64,000 bases of DNA from NCBI RefSeq assembly GCF_042683665.1, contig NZ_JBHUOO010000045.1; one strand, written 5' to 3'. A model generated the notes under the pieces. The model searched no databases, was not told the DNA's origin, and saw nothing but the letters and a program-made list of their open reading frames with translations. The first letter of the stretch is position 1. The number at the start of each line of letters is the position of its first letter. The stretch comes from Leeuwenhoekiella polynyae (GTDB lineage Bacteria; Bacteroidota; Bacteroidia; Flavobacteriales; Flavobacteriaceae). Below, one piece after another: positions 43,970 through 52,284 of this stretch. Position numbers and translations under genes: made by a program.

Positions 43970-46900
43970 CTTCCTCTTCGTTTTTTGCAGGAAACATGGA
44001 TTGCCATAATTCTGTAAACTTGTTAAACTCCCGTGTAAACAATAATGAAATTCCGTTTACGATTATCTGACCATCAATAATATTCTCAAACTGACTTCGT
44101 CTATATCCGCGTAAGCGATACCTACCATCTTCGGTTAGTAAATACTCTATACTCACATTTCCTACAACAGGTGCGGTTCCGTTCTCAGAATTACCACTGC
44201 CCTGAAGGTCTACTGCGCTACCCACACTCACTACAACACGATCATCAAACAAACTTTTTTGAGCTGCAATATCAAGTGTCGTACGGTCTTGAGGTGCACT
44301 ACCTTGGTAATCTGTATAACTGTCCAGACCAAAATTGAGGTCAAAACCAGTATTCCCTAATAATTTATCTGAAAATACATTTAACTGATCTGAAATCGCA
44401 TCATTGAGGTTATCACGAGCTATGCTAGCTGTTCCGCCACCACTACCATCGCTTGAAGAACTCGGGAAAAAGCGGTTAAGAACTAATAATGAAAAAACTT
44501 GTTTGTTGAGTTCATTCTCCTGCTGATTCAACTGCTGAACACGACTGTAAACCTGGCCACCTACAGCCCCCCTACTCGCCTCAGGAATATCAAGACTAAA
44601 GTTGATCACCGGTTTCATCAATTCACCATTAATGTTAATATAAACCTGAAAAGGCACCTGTTGACGGTATTGCATTTGCGTGCTAATGTCTGCCCCACTA
44701 GTTTGTGAAGCCATCAAGCCACTCGCTGAAGTCTCAACACTATAGTAAGCTTTGATATCCAGATCAGCATCAAACGGGTCTCCAGACCAGGTAATGCGAC
44801 TATCTGGTGCGAGCTCAAACCTTCGGTTTACCAGATTGTACAGGTTCATCTCATAATGACCATCTATAACATCATAACGACCGCTCAATGTCATCCGTCC
44901 GTTAGGGTACATATCAAATTCAAAATCACCCGTACCACTCACCTGAAAATTATCTCCTGTTTGCTCATCTATAACCAAATTGAATTTGGCTCCTTTTGCT
45001 ATTTTAAAAGTTGCATCAATTGCAAAACCAGAAACGGTGTAAGACTCCTCTTCTCCGTTAGTCAAAATCGCATCAGGAGTTTCTTTATTTACAAAAATCA
45101 CGACTCCATCTTTTGATTCGATCTGTACCTCAGAAGGTGGAAGTACATAAGTAACATCTGTCTCAGAATTCACCGTTAAATCTAATTCTACTTTCGGAAG
45201 ATTTAAATCTCCGGTAATTTTTGTATCTGCGTCAAAAACCACTGTGCCGTAAACCAAATCAAAATCATCTTTCGTTGAGTTGAGGGCTTTAAAGTTTTGA
45301 GCTTTGATCGTAAGATCGAAAGTTGGGTTCACAAAACTTTCGGTACCTACTTCCCCATTTACGATAATGGAGTTTGAGCTGGCATCCTGTATTTTAAAGT
45401 TATTAAAATTAACGGATTCGTTATCTAACCGAATTTCTTCGTTGGCTAATAAAAAGGGAACATTCAGCTTTGTGATTTTAAATTGGGCATCGTTAAATTT
45501 AAAATCGCCATCATATTTAGGCTCTAAAGTGGTTCCGCTTAGTGACATTTTACCACTTATAGTTCCTGAAGCTTCAGAAAGTTCTCCCATCGAAAAGTTT
45601 TCTAAAGCTTTAACGTCAAAACGATTAAGGTCTAGATTCATATCTATAGAGGCTGCGGTTTCTTTTGCAGTATAATTACCGGTAAGCTCCATATCTGCGA
45701 CACCTTCTTTTATTTTTAGATCAAAATCATATCCATTATTCCCAATAGAATTTCCGGTAGCAGTAAGCACACCCATATTACTTTCAACTACTTCAAAATC
45801 AACAATTTTAAGATCTAAAACCATCCCCGGGCTTGTGTAAGGGTCCTCAACCGCAAACTGCCCGCTGAGTTTACCACTTGCAAGAGACTCTTCAGGATTA
45901 AGCATTGACATAATATTTGCTAGTTTAAAGTTGGTAAAGCTTACACCCAAATGTTCTTTTGAAATACCTGGAAGATCATTACCCGCTTCAATCTGCTGAT
46001 CTTTGTAAGACATTATAAAATCTTCAAAAATGGTATTAGACTCTGTTAGAGTAATGCTATTATTAGGATTTATATCCCATTTTTTTGTATTCAGAATAAA
46101 ATCTTCAGGATCAATACTTATCTTAATATTGTCTTCCTCAAGCATTATTTTAGATAACACATGCATCAGTTTTTCTCCATCATGCATAGACAAGAAATCT
46201 AAATACATCATACTGTTTGTGACCCTTCCGCCCAGGCGCGTATTTTGCATATCTACAGGACCGGCGATGAGTTCTTTCAGCCCTAAACCAAAATCCATAT
46301 TCTCTTTATCAGAGCGTATTTTAATAGCCAGACTATCTATCGTGTAACCATTATAATTAATATATGGTAATTCAATATCTGCGGTAAGTGTACGTTTATA
46401 TTCATCAAAATCGACTGCTATATCAACGGTATCTAGCTCTCTAAGATTAGGTATAAAAACTTCGCCTAAGATAGGTGCCTGATGTACAGAACCCCGTATT
46501 TTCATCAATACAGGATCTGCAATAGTATCCATTGTGGGGTTCTTGTCTAAATACCGTTTAAAGTGATTCTGAACAGCGGTTAAGAATTGTTTCGGACTAG
46601 CATTAGACTCTAAGTCTAAACTTAGAATTCGATTACTAATATCTAAAGATGTTGTATCAGGTTTTACAAAAGCGGCGATATCTAGATCACCCAATTGATA
46701 AGCTTTATTGTCATAAACGGCCACTCCCCTATTAATCTCAGACTTGATCTCATAATCTTCAGGAACTCCTTTAAAATAGCCCTTAAGTGTAAAAGCTGTT
46801 TTAATATTTTGTCCTGTTAAACCTAAAGCTTGTAAATCTGCACCAATAAAGTCTAAATCAACGGTGGCGGTAGATGCTATAGAATCTAAACTTACTGACG

Positions 46901-48941
46901 CATCTAACTTCATATTCAGATTCTCGTCTTTATAAGTTGAAGCTAGATTACCTTCTCCATTTTTAAATGTTCCGTTAAGGTTGAGGTCTTTAAATGTATA
47001 ATCATTAAAGCCCAAACTATCAACTGTTGCTTTTAAAGTTGCATCCAGATCATTTAGCGTACTACCAGAGCCTGTTGCGGTAAGTTTCATATCTAAAACG
47101 CCCAACATCTCATTTTGTATCAAATTCCCCAACTGAATTTGTGTAGCAACAACATCTCCTTCAAAATTTATAGCGTCGCCAAAACCAGCAGTACCGTTTA
47201 AACGTACTGCCCCTTCTGTGGTGCTTAATTTACTTTTGGTAATGACCTTAGTCATATTTCCTTTTAAAGAACCAGCAAGCTGAACTTTTTTAGGCAATTG
47301 AACACCTAACTCTTGCTCATTTAAAAATCGGTTTAGATCAGATTTTGTACTATTAATTTTATAAACTGGAATATTAAAGGCCAATTGATCAGGATCTGTG
47401 GCATTGTAGATAGATCCCTGAAGACTTAAATTGGTCTGATTTCCCCAGTTAAAACGAGTAGGTTTTATATCTAAAGCATCAAGACTCCCGGTCATACTCA
47501 GGCTACCGGTTAACAAACGCTTACTCAACGTTGCCATATATTCATTACTTCTCAAGTCTGGCTGAAACCTGAAAACGGTATTCAGATCTGCTACAACTTT
47601 TGGTATTTGTAAATTAAGTTGAGCTGAACCGGGGTTTTCAATTAATCCGTCTAAAGCTTTATAGGTGAGCTTTACATTTCCTTGAAGTATATTTTGATTG
47701 AGTGCAAGCGATAAATTACTGAAATCAAGATTGTGATCTGTAGCATTTAAATTAAATGCTAACTCCTTCAAATTTAAACCTGAAGCTTCAGTAAAACCAG
47801 CTGAATTAAAATCAGCATTAAATGTTTTGTTCTTCAACTGAATATTTTCGATATCCAGATTTAAATCGGTTATTGCAATGGCATTCGCATTAAAAATACC
47901 ATGAGTGACTTGTGCACCGTCTAGTGTACAATTTATGATATTGTCGGAGAGATTTATACGGTCAACCCTTATGGTAAACTCCGGCCAAACTGAAGTTGGT
48001 GCTGTTGCTGCTTTTGTTTTATCAGCTACAGGTTTTTCAACAGTTTTCATCGCTACCTGAACAACTGAATTATTGAGCAGTACATCCCCTATTTCAACAT
48101 TACTAGTTTGTAGATCAATTTGTGGAATATCAGTCTCAAAATCACCTAATTCCGCTACCGCAGCAATACCATCTGGTACTGAAGTATAATCTACAGTAAC
48201 CTGATTGATCCTTAAATTCTGCACGCTGAACTTCGGCATAGGAACTTCAGAAGAATCCTCAGAAACTGGCAAGGGCTTTGTTTGCTTATAAACTACTTTA
48301 GTATCACTAAGATAAACATCACCTACTTCAAAACTCATATTCTCAAGATCTGTCTTACGCATATTGAGTTCCAGTTCTTTGAGATTCAAACGAGCTTGAA
48401 TACCCCCTACGTCATCAAAATAATTAAGATCGAAATCTTTTAAGGTAAAATCACCTAAATTGAGTTGAAACGCTGTTGTATCAGCGGCTACTTGATTTGT
48501 CGTTGTTGTATCAGTAGTTGCAAAAGCATCTATTAAAAACTGATAATTAAATCCTGCAACAGAATCTTTTCTAATAACATTTGCTTTAAGACCTTCCCAG
48601 GTCACATCATCTACACCTATTGCTCCACCATTGATGATTGACCATAATGGTATTTCTGCTTCAAGATGTTTACTGTAGACCAGCGTGTCTCCTTTTGTAT
48701 CCTCTAGGTAAAGTCCATCTAAAGAAATATTCCCATCAAAAGTGACAAAAAGCTTTTCAATTTGAACTTCTGTATTGGTCTTGTTTGTAATATAATTGAT
48801 TGCTTTATCTACAATAATGCCTTGTCCCCAAGGACTACGAATAAAAAGCACCAGAAGTAAAAGTAGAATAAGAATAACCGCAAGTGTCTTACCAAGAATT
48901 CTCAGGATTTTAAAAAAAATGCGTTTGCTTTTTTCACTCAT
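43953..48941 (-). CDS. tamB: translocation/assembly module TamB (AsmA-like, DUF490)
   Basis: A 1662-residue protein spanning the periplasm. One N-terminal membrane helix lies at about residues 10-31 (ILGKTLAVILILLLLLVLF), followed by a very long beta-helical AsmA-like region made of repeated strands, and the C-terminal DUF490 domain (DIKAYYSVETSASG, RGAVGGQVYSRV, FSLLVLNRFFP, GNVSIEYLLTEDGRYRLRGYRR). TamB forms a lipid/protein conduit to the TamA-family barrel; here the barrel gene follows immediately with overlapping ends. The length is large but normal for Bacteroidetes TamB. Confidence 0.93.
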   Translation of the reverse strand: MSEKSKRIFFKILRILGKTLAVILILLLLLVLFIRSPWGQGIIVDKAINYITNKTNTEVQIEKLFVTFDGNISLDGLYLEDTKGDTLVYSKHLEAEIPLWSIINGGAIGVDDVTWEGLKANVIRKDSVAGFNYQFLIDAFATTDTTTTNQVAADTTAFQLNLGDFTLKDFDLNYFDDVGGIQARLNLKELELNMRKTDLENMSFEVGDVYLSDTKVVYKQTKPLPVSEDSSEVPMPKFSVQNLRINQVTVDYTSVPDGIAAVAELGDFETDIPQIDLQTSNVEIGDVLLNNSVVQVAMKTVEKPVADKTKAATAPTSVWPEFTIRVDRINLSDNIINCTLDGAQVTHGIFNANAIAITDLNLDIENIQLKNKTFNADFNSAGFTEASGLNLKELAFNLNATDHNLDFSNLSLALNQNILQGNVKLTYKALDGLIENPGSAQLNLQIPKVVADLNTVFRFQPDLRSNEYMATLSKRLLTGSLSMTGSLDALDIKPTRFNWGNQTNLSLQGSIYNATDPDQLAFNIPVYKINSTKSDLNRFLNEQELGVQLPKKVQLAGSLKGNMTKVITKSKLSTTEGAVRLNGTAGFGDAINFEGDVVATQIQLGNLIQNEMLGVLDMKLTATGSGSTLNDLDATLKATVDSLGFNDYTFKDLNLNGTFKNGEGNLASTYKDENLNMKLDASVSLDSIASTATVDLDFIGADLQALGLTGQNIKTAFTLKGYFKGVPEDYEIKSEINRGVAVYDNKAYQLGDLDIAAFVKPDTTSLDISNRILSLDLESNASPKQFLTAVQNHFKRYLDKNPTMDTIADPVLMKIRGSVHQAPILGEVFIPNLRELDTVDIAVDFDEYKRTLTADIELPYINYNGYTIDSLAIKIRSDKENMDFGLGLKELIAGPVDMQNTRLGGRVTNSMMYLDFLSMHDGEKLMHVLSKIMLEEDNIKISIDPEDFILNTKKWDINPNNSITLTESNTIFEDFIMSYKDQQIEAGNDLPGISKEHLGVSFTNFKLANIMSMLNPEESLASGKLSGQFAVEDPYTSPGMVLDLKIVDFEVVESNMGVLTATGNSIGNNGYDFDLKIKEGVADMELTGNYTAKETAASIDMNLDLNRFDVKALENFSMGELSEASGTISGKMSLSGTTLEPKYDGDFKFNDAQFKITKLNVPFLLANEEIRLDNESVNFNNFKIQDASSNSIIVNGEVGTESFVNPTFDLTIKAQNFKALNSTKDDFDLVYGTVVFDADTKITGDLNLPKVELDLTVNSETDVTYVLPPSEVQIESKDGVVIFVNKETPDAILTNGEEESYTVSGFAIDATFKIAKGAKFNLVIDEQTGDNFQVSGTGDFEFDMYPNGRMTLSGRYDVIDGHYEMNLYNLVNRRFELAPDSRITWSGDPFDADLDIKAYYSVETSASGLMASQTSGADISTQMQYRQQVPFQVYININGELMKPVINFSLDIPEASRGAVGGQVYSRVQQLNQQENELNKQVFSLLVLNRFFPSSSSDGSGGGTASIARDNLNDAISDQLNVFSDKLLGNTGFDLNFGLDSYTDYQGSAPQDRTTLDIAAQKSLFDDRVVVSVGSAVDLQGSGNSENGTAPVVGNVSIEYLLTEDGRYRLRGYRRSQFENIIDGQIIVNGISLLFTREFNKFTELWQSMFPAKNEEEDETNE

Positions 48942-49117
48942 AGGTACTGTACTAACAAAGCCATTATTTACAACAACTTTGAAAATGCTAAATTACTATT
49001 AATACTAGCGCTCTATGCAAGGTAGCATATTAAAACCTTGTTATAGTTTTCTATAAATGCAGTTAAAAACACACAGAAAACGATGGCAAAACACTAGCTT
49101 ACTAAAAAGAAAAAATT

Positions 49118-49384
49118 ATGAGTACTAAAGAGAAAACAAAAGCGGATTATAATTCTGAGCTAACTAAAGAAGATTTAGACGTTTTAAAACAAAAAAATAT
49201 ACATAAAGATGGCGGGGTTGACGAGCAGTTGCGTGATCGTGTAAAAGATGTAGACTTTACTGGTAAAGATTTAGACATCCCAACAGGTGAAAATACTACT
49301 GATATCAAAGACGAAGAAAACAAACTATATAGCCAGGGAGGCTCTAGAAAAAACAATCTCGAAGAACAAAAAGGAGAATTATAA
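49118..49384 (+). CDS. small hydrophilic protein, unknown function
   Basis: An 88-residue, highly charged, glycine- and aspartate-rich protein (MSTKEKTKADYNSELTKEDLDVLKQKNIHKDGG...). There is no signal peptide and no hydrophobic segment, and it is predicted to be largely disordered. I do not recognise it as a named family; the composition recalls small stress-response proteins of Bacteroidetes. The A-rich leader before the ATG and the strong terminator directly after it support a real gene. Confidence 0.6.
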   Translation: MSTKEKTKADYNSELTKEDLDVLKQKNIHKDGGVDEQLRDRVKDVDFTGKDLDIPTGENTTDIKDEENKLYSQGGSRKNNLEEQKGEL

Positions 49385-49405
49385 TTTTACAACAATCAAC
49401 CATAT

Positions 49406-49446
49406 AAAAAAAGCAAGAGCCGCAAAATGCGGCTCTTGCTTTTTTT
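49406..49446. terminator. bidirectional intrinsic terminator
   Basis: A long stem in which GCAAGAGCCGCA pairs with TGCGGCTCTTGC around a short loop, flanked by A-run and T-run. It serves the genes ending at 49384 (+) and 49459 (-). Confidence 0.92.
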
Positions 49447-49458
49447 ATATAATCCTAG

Positions 49459-50193
49459 TTATTCTTTCACAATCATCAAGTTTGCTTTTACTCCTGTTAG
49501 TAAATTCCATTCATTAGAGCTTATTACATTTCCTGCATCGTCATAAATTATAAACGCCGCAGTATTAGGACCTGAAGACCCTTGATTTAAAGCTTTAAAT
49601 GAGATTCTATTAAAGCCAGGTTTCAGCGGAAGATAAAAACTTGACCAAGAGTCAGTTAGCCAAATACTAGGAACTACGATTTCGTCATTGACCAAAACAG
49701 CAACACGATCTCCATCAACAAACTGATAGTCTCTACACATTATTTTTACCTGTTGGGCTCCACTGTGAAAGGTTCCTAAATCCTGATCAGATTGGTGTGC
49801 TGGTTTGTCAGAACGGTCGCTCGTACGATTTGCTTCGCGTTCGTTCATAATATCTGTATAACGTTGACCGGCATCAGCAAAGTCTTCTAATTTCAGCATA
49901 TAAAAGTTAGTGGACTCGGGCGCTTTTAATGTAGGTCGCTCTACCAGTTTACCATCTGAATCTAAAGTAAGTCCGCCTTTTGATGCAGGAATATCCGGTT
50001 GATTTTTAGGAAGGTCAGCAGGAACAGGTGTAGGAGTTCCCGTAGAATCTTCTACAGCCGGAATTTTAAATGAACCCGATGAATTATCAATCTGCGCTTG
50101 CATAGCGAAACTCATCAATATAAACGCACACACAAGAACAAACGTCTTGCCGTGTTTGTTAAAATCAGAATTATATTTCAGTAAACTTTTCAA
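49459..50193 (-). CDS. secreted protein, unknown function
   Basis: A 244-residue exported protein. A TTG start at 50193 is inferred because no in-frame ATG precedes the signal peptide (TFVLVCAFILMSFAMQAQ). After a Pro/Ala-rich linker (about residues 45-75) the mature part is a beta-sandwich-like domain with VKIMCRDYQFVDGDRVAVLVNDEIVV and LPLKPGFNRISFKALNQG, ending in ANLMIVKE. Such secreted beta domains are common in Bacteroidetes. No catalytic residues were recognised, so the function is unknown. Confidence 0.65.
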   Translation of the reverse strand: MKSLLKYNSDFNKHGKTFVLVCAFILMSFAMQAQIDNSSGSFKIPAVEDSTGTPTPVPADLPKNQPDIPASKGGLTLDSDGKLVERPTLKAPESTNFYMLKLEDFADAGQRYTDIMNEREANRTSDRSDKPAHQSDQDLGTFHSGAQQVKIMCRDYQFVDGDRVAVLVNDEIVVPSIWLTDSWSSFYLPLKPGFNRISFKALNQGSSGPNTAAFIIYDDAGNVISSNEWNLLTGVKANLMIVKE

Positions 50194-50365
50194 ATGTTAT
50201 CTTTCTAACAATAATTACGTGTATTGCTACAATATGTTGCAATGCCAACAAATTTAATTTTTAATAGTGAAACAGAAATCGTGCCAATAGTTTTTAGCTA
50301 AAAATTATACTTTATAATTTTCTTAAAAAATCGTAAATTCAAAATAAAAAACTCAATATAAGCTT

Positions 50366-51643
50366 ATGAAAAGTTACAATTCCTCAATACGAACTGGTTT
50401 TCCTGCTCTTTTTAAATTTATATTGATTTTTGTAGGAATACTTTATAACGGTTTTGCACAAGAAACCGATCAATTGATCGAATATAAGGGAAGTGTTGTT
50501 GATCTAAATAACGGAGAGCCGCTACCGTTTGTAAATCTGGAAATTGCAGGTACTAACATCGCTACAGTAACCAACTCAGAAGGTGATTTTTCTCTTAAAA
50601 TAGAGAAACCGATGCCTAATGCTAAAGTTTCAGTCACGTATCCCGGTTATAAAAAGCTACTCATCATACTCGCAGATTTCACAAAAGTTAAAAACACTAT
50701 TGAACTAGAGCCACAGGCATTAGAGCTTGATGAGATCAACATTACCCGGCCAAAGGATGCAAAGAGCCTGATGGCTAAAGTTTTTGCCAACCGAAAAGAT
50801 AATTATCTCGAAGAGCAAACCTATATGACCGCTTTTTACAGAGAAGCTATAAATAAGCGTAATAGAAGTGCGTCTCTCGCTGAAGCTGTTGTAGCTATAA
50901 AAAAACAAGCATATACCAGTCCAGGCAATGATCTTGTGGCTATTTATAAAGCCCGTAAAAGCACTAATTATAATAGACTTGACACTGTAGCTATCAAATT
51001 ACAGGGAGGTCCTCTAAATGCATTATATGCAGATCTTGTAAAATATCCTGAATATTTTATGACTTTAGAATCGTTGAATAATTACGAGTTCGAATTTGGA
51101 GAGTCACTTATGAATGACGGTAAAATGATCTACGTAGTAAACTTCAAACAGAAGAAAACCGTTTTAGATCCTTTGTACTACGGTAAAGTTTATATCGAAT
51201 CTAAAACCTATGCTTTGACTAATGCTATTTATAATCTTAATGTTGAAAATAGAAAGTTGGCTTCTGCTTTATTTGTTAAGAAAAAACCCAATCGTGTCAA
51301 GGTTTATCCTACTGAAATAAGTTATCGCGTTGATTACCGAAACACAGACGGTAAATGGTATTACGGCTATAGCAATGTAAATCTGGAATTTGTTGTTAAC
51401 TGGAAGCGCAAGTTGTTCAATAACAAATATCGAATAACAAGCGAAATGCTCATAACCGATTGGAATCAGCAGATAGATGCAGAATCTGTTTCTAATCGAA
51501 CAAAATTTAAACCGGGTACAATTCTGGCTGATGAAGCTTCAGGTTTTGCCGATCCTGATTTTTGGGGAACCTACAATGTCATAGAACCTGAAAAGTCTAT
51601 TCAACAAGCTATCGAAAAAATTCAAAAGCAAATTGAAAAATAA
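50366..51643 (+). CDS. carboxypeptidase-like regulatory-domain protein, DUF5686-like
   Basis: A 425-residue exported protein. Its signal peptide ends FAQETD. The N-terminal CarboxypepD_reg-like sandwich (about residues 38-122: YKGSVVDLNNGEPLPFVNLEIAGTNIATVTNSEGDFSLKI) is followed by a large beta-rich domain (about 135-400). The latter resembles DUF5686, but the protein lacks the long outer-membrane barrel of full-length members. It is probably periplasmic or attached to the outer membrane, with no known substrate. The ExbD gene follows 110 bp downstream. Confidence 0.75.
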   Translation: MKSYNSSIRTGFPALFKFILIFVGILYNGFAQETDQLIEYKGSVVDLNNGEPLPFVNLEIAGTNIATVTNSEGDFSLKIEKPMPNAKVSVTYPGYKKLLIILADFTKVKNTIELEPQALELDEINITRPKDAKSLMAKVFANRKDNYLEEQTYMTAFYREAINKRNRSASLAEAVVAIKKQAYTSPGNDLVAIYKARKSTNYNRLDTVAIKLQGGPLNALYADLVKYPEYFMTLESLNNYEFEFGESLMNDGKMIYVVNFKQKKTVLDPLYYGKVYIESKTYALTNAIYNLNVENRKLASALFVKKKPNRVKVYPTEISYRVDYRNTDGKWYYGYSNVNLEFVVNWKRKLFNNKYRITSEMLITDWNQQIDAESVSNRTKFKPGTILADEASGFADPDFWGTYNVIEPEKSIQQAIEKIQKQIEK

Positions 51644-51679
51644 AAAAAAATTAGAATGTATTTGGTGATACAGGCATAC

Positions 51680-51687
51680 TAAATTTG
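51680..51687 (+). promoter_or_regulatory. possible promoter box for exbD
   Basis: TAAATTTG matches TAnnTTTG. A TTG at 51662-51664 is 15 bases upstream, shorter than the usual spacing. It would give a leader of about 62 bases. Confidence 0.4.
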
Positions 51688-51753
51688 TAAGCGATTGAAA
51701 CTTAGGCACGCTAGTTGATACTTTTTTAATTATTAACATAAAAATGTATCATT

Positions 51754-52284
51754 ATGAAAACTTCTACAAGTGTAAATGCAGGATCTATGGCAGACATTGC
51801 CTTTTTGATGTTGATTTTCTTTTTAACTACCACAACTATTGAGACTGACAAAGGTCTTGATCAAAATTTGCCCAAACCTTGCGAACAGGACGATTGCTCA
51901 TCTAAAATTGCAGAACGTAATATTTTTCAGATTTCGGTAAATGGTGAAGGTGATTATTTGATTCAAAATCATGAAATGCAACTCTCAGAACTTAAACAAG
52001 AATTGATTGACTTTGTTGAGAATGCAAACAACTCAGAAGTAATGCCCGCTTCTCCCGAGAAAGCTTTTGTGAACTTAGATGTTTCTAGAAGCTTAGACTA
52101 TACAGATTATATTCCGGTGCTAGATGAGGTTAAAGCTGCTTATAAGAGTATGAGAGAAAACTACAGTCAGAAAGAATTTAAAAAGAACTATACACAACTT
52201 TCGGTAGTAGAGACAAAGCACATTCTCAAAAAATACCCATTGCAATTAGCAGAATCAACAATGGCGGCAACAATCAACCCGTAA
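51754..52284 (+). CDS. exbD: ExbD/TolR-family biopolymer transport protein, unpaired
   Basis: A 176-residue inner-membrane protein. The ExbD signature region SMADIAFLMLIFFLTTTTIETDKG (about residues 10-33) carries the proton-coupling Asp (DIAFL), followed by the periplasmic C-terminal domain. The short N-terminus MKTSTSVNAG lacks the usual basic MRRKR start of Bacteroidetes ExbD proteins. There is no exbB or second exbD in the window, so the partner subunits must be encoded elsewhere. Its 3' end overlaps that of the hybrid kinase gene on the other strand by 11 bp, with no terminator between. Confidence 0.85.
   Translation: MKTSTSVNAGSMADIAFLMLIFFLTTTTIETDKGLDQNLPKPCEQDDCSSKIAERNIFQISVNGEGDYLIQNHEMQLSELKQELIDFVENANNSEVMPASPEKAFVNLDVSRSLDYTDYIPVLDEVKAAYKSMRENYSQKEFKKNYTQLSVVETKHILKKYPLQLAESTMAATINP

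Noticed and set aside
46030..46347. Plus-strand frame of 105 codons inside tamB
   Set aside because: Antisense shadow of a well-supported 1662-residue gene.
51754..51790. Frameshifted or truncated ExbD
   Set aside because: The N-terminus is short but the frame has an ATG, the full membrane segment and the C-terminal domain, and no upstream in-frame coding remnant was found.
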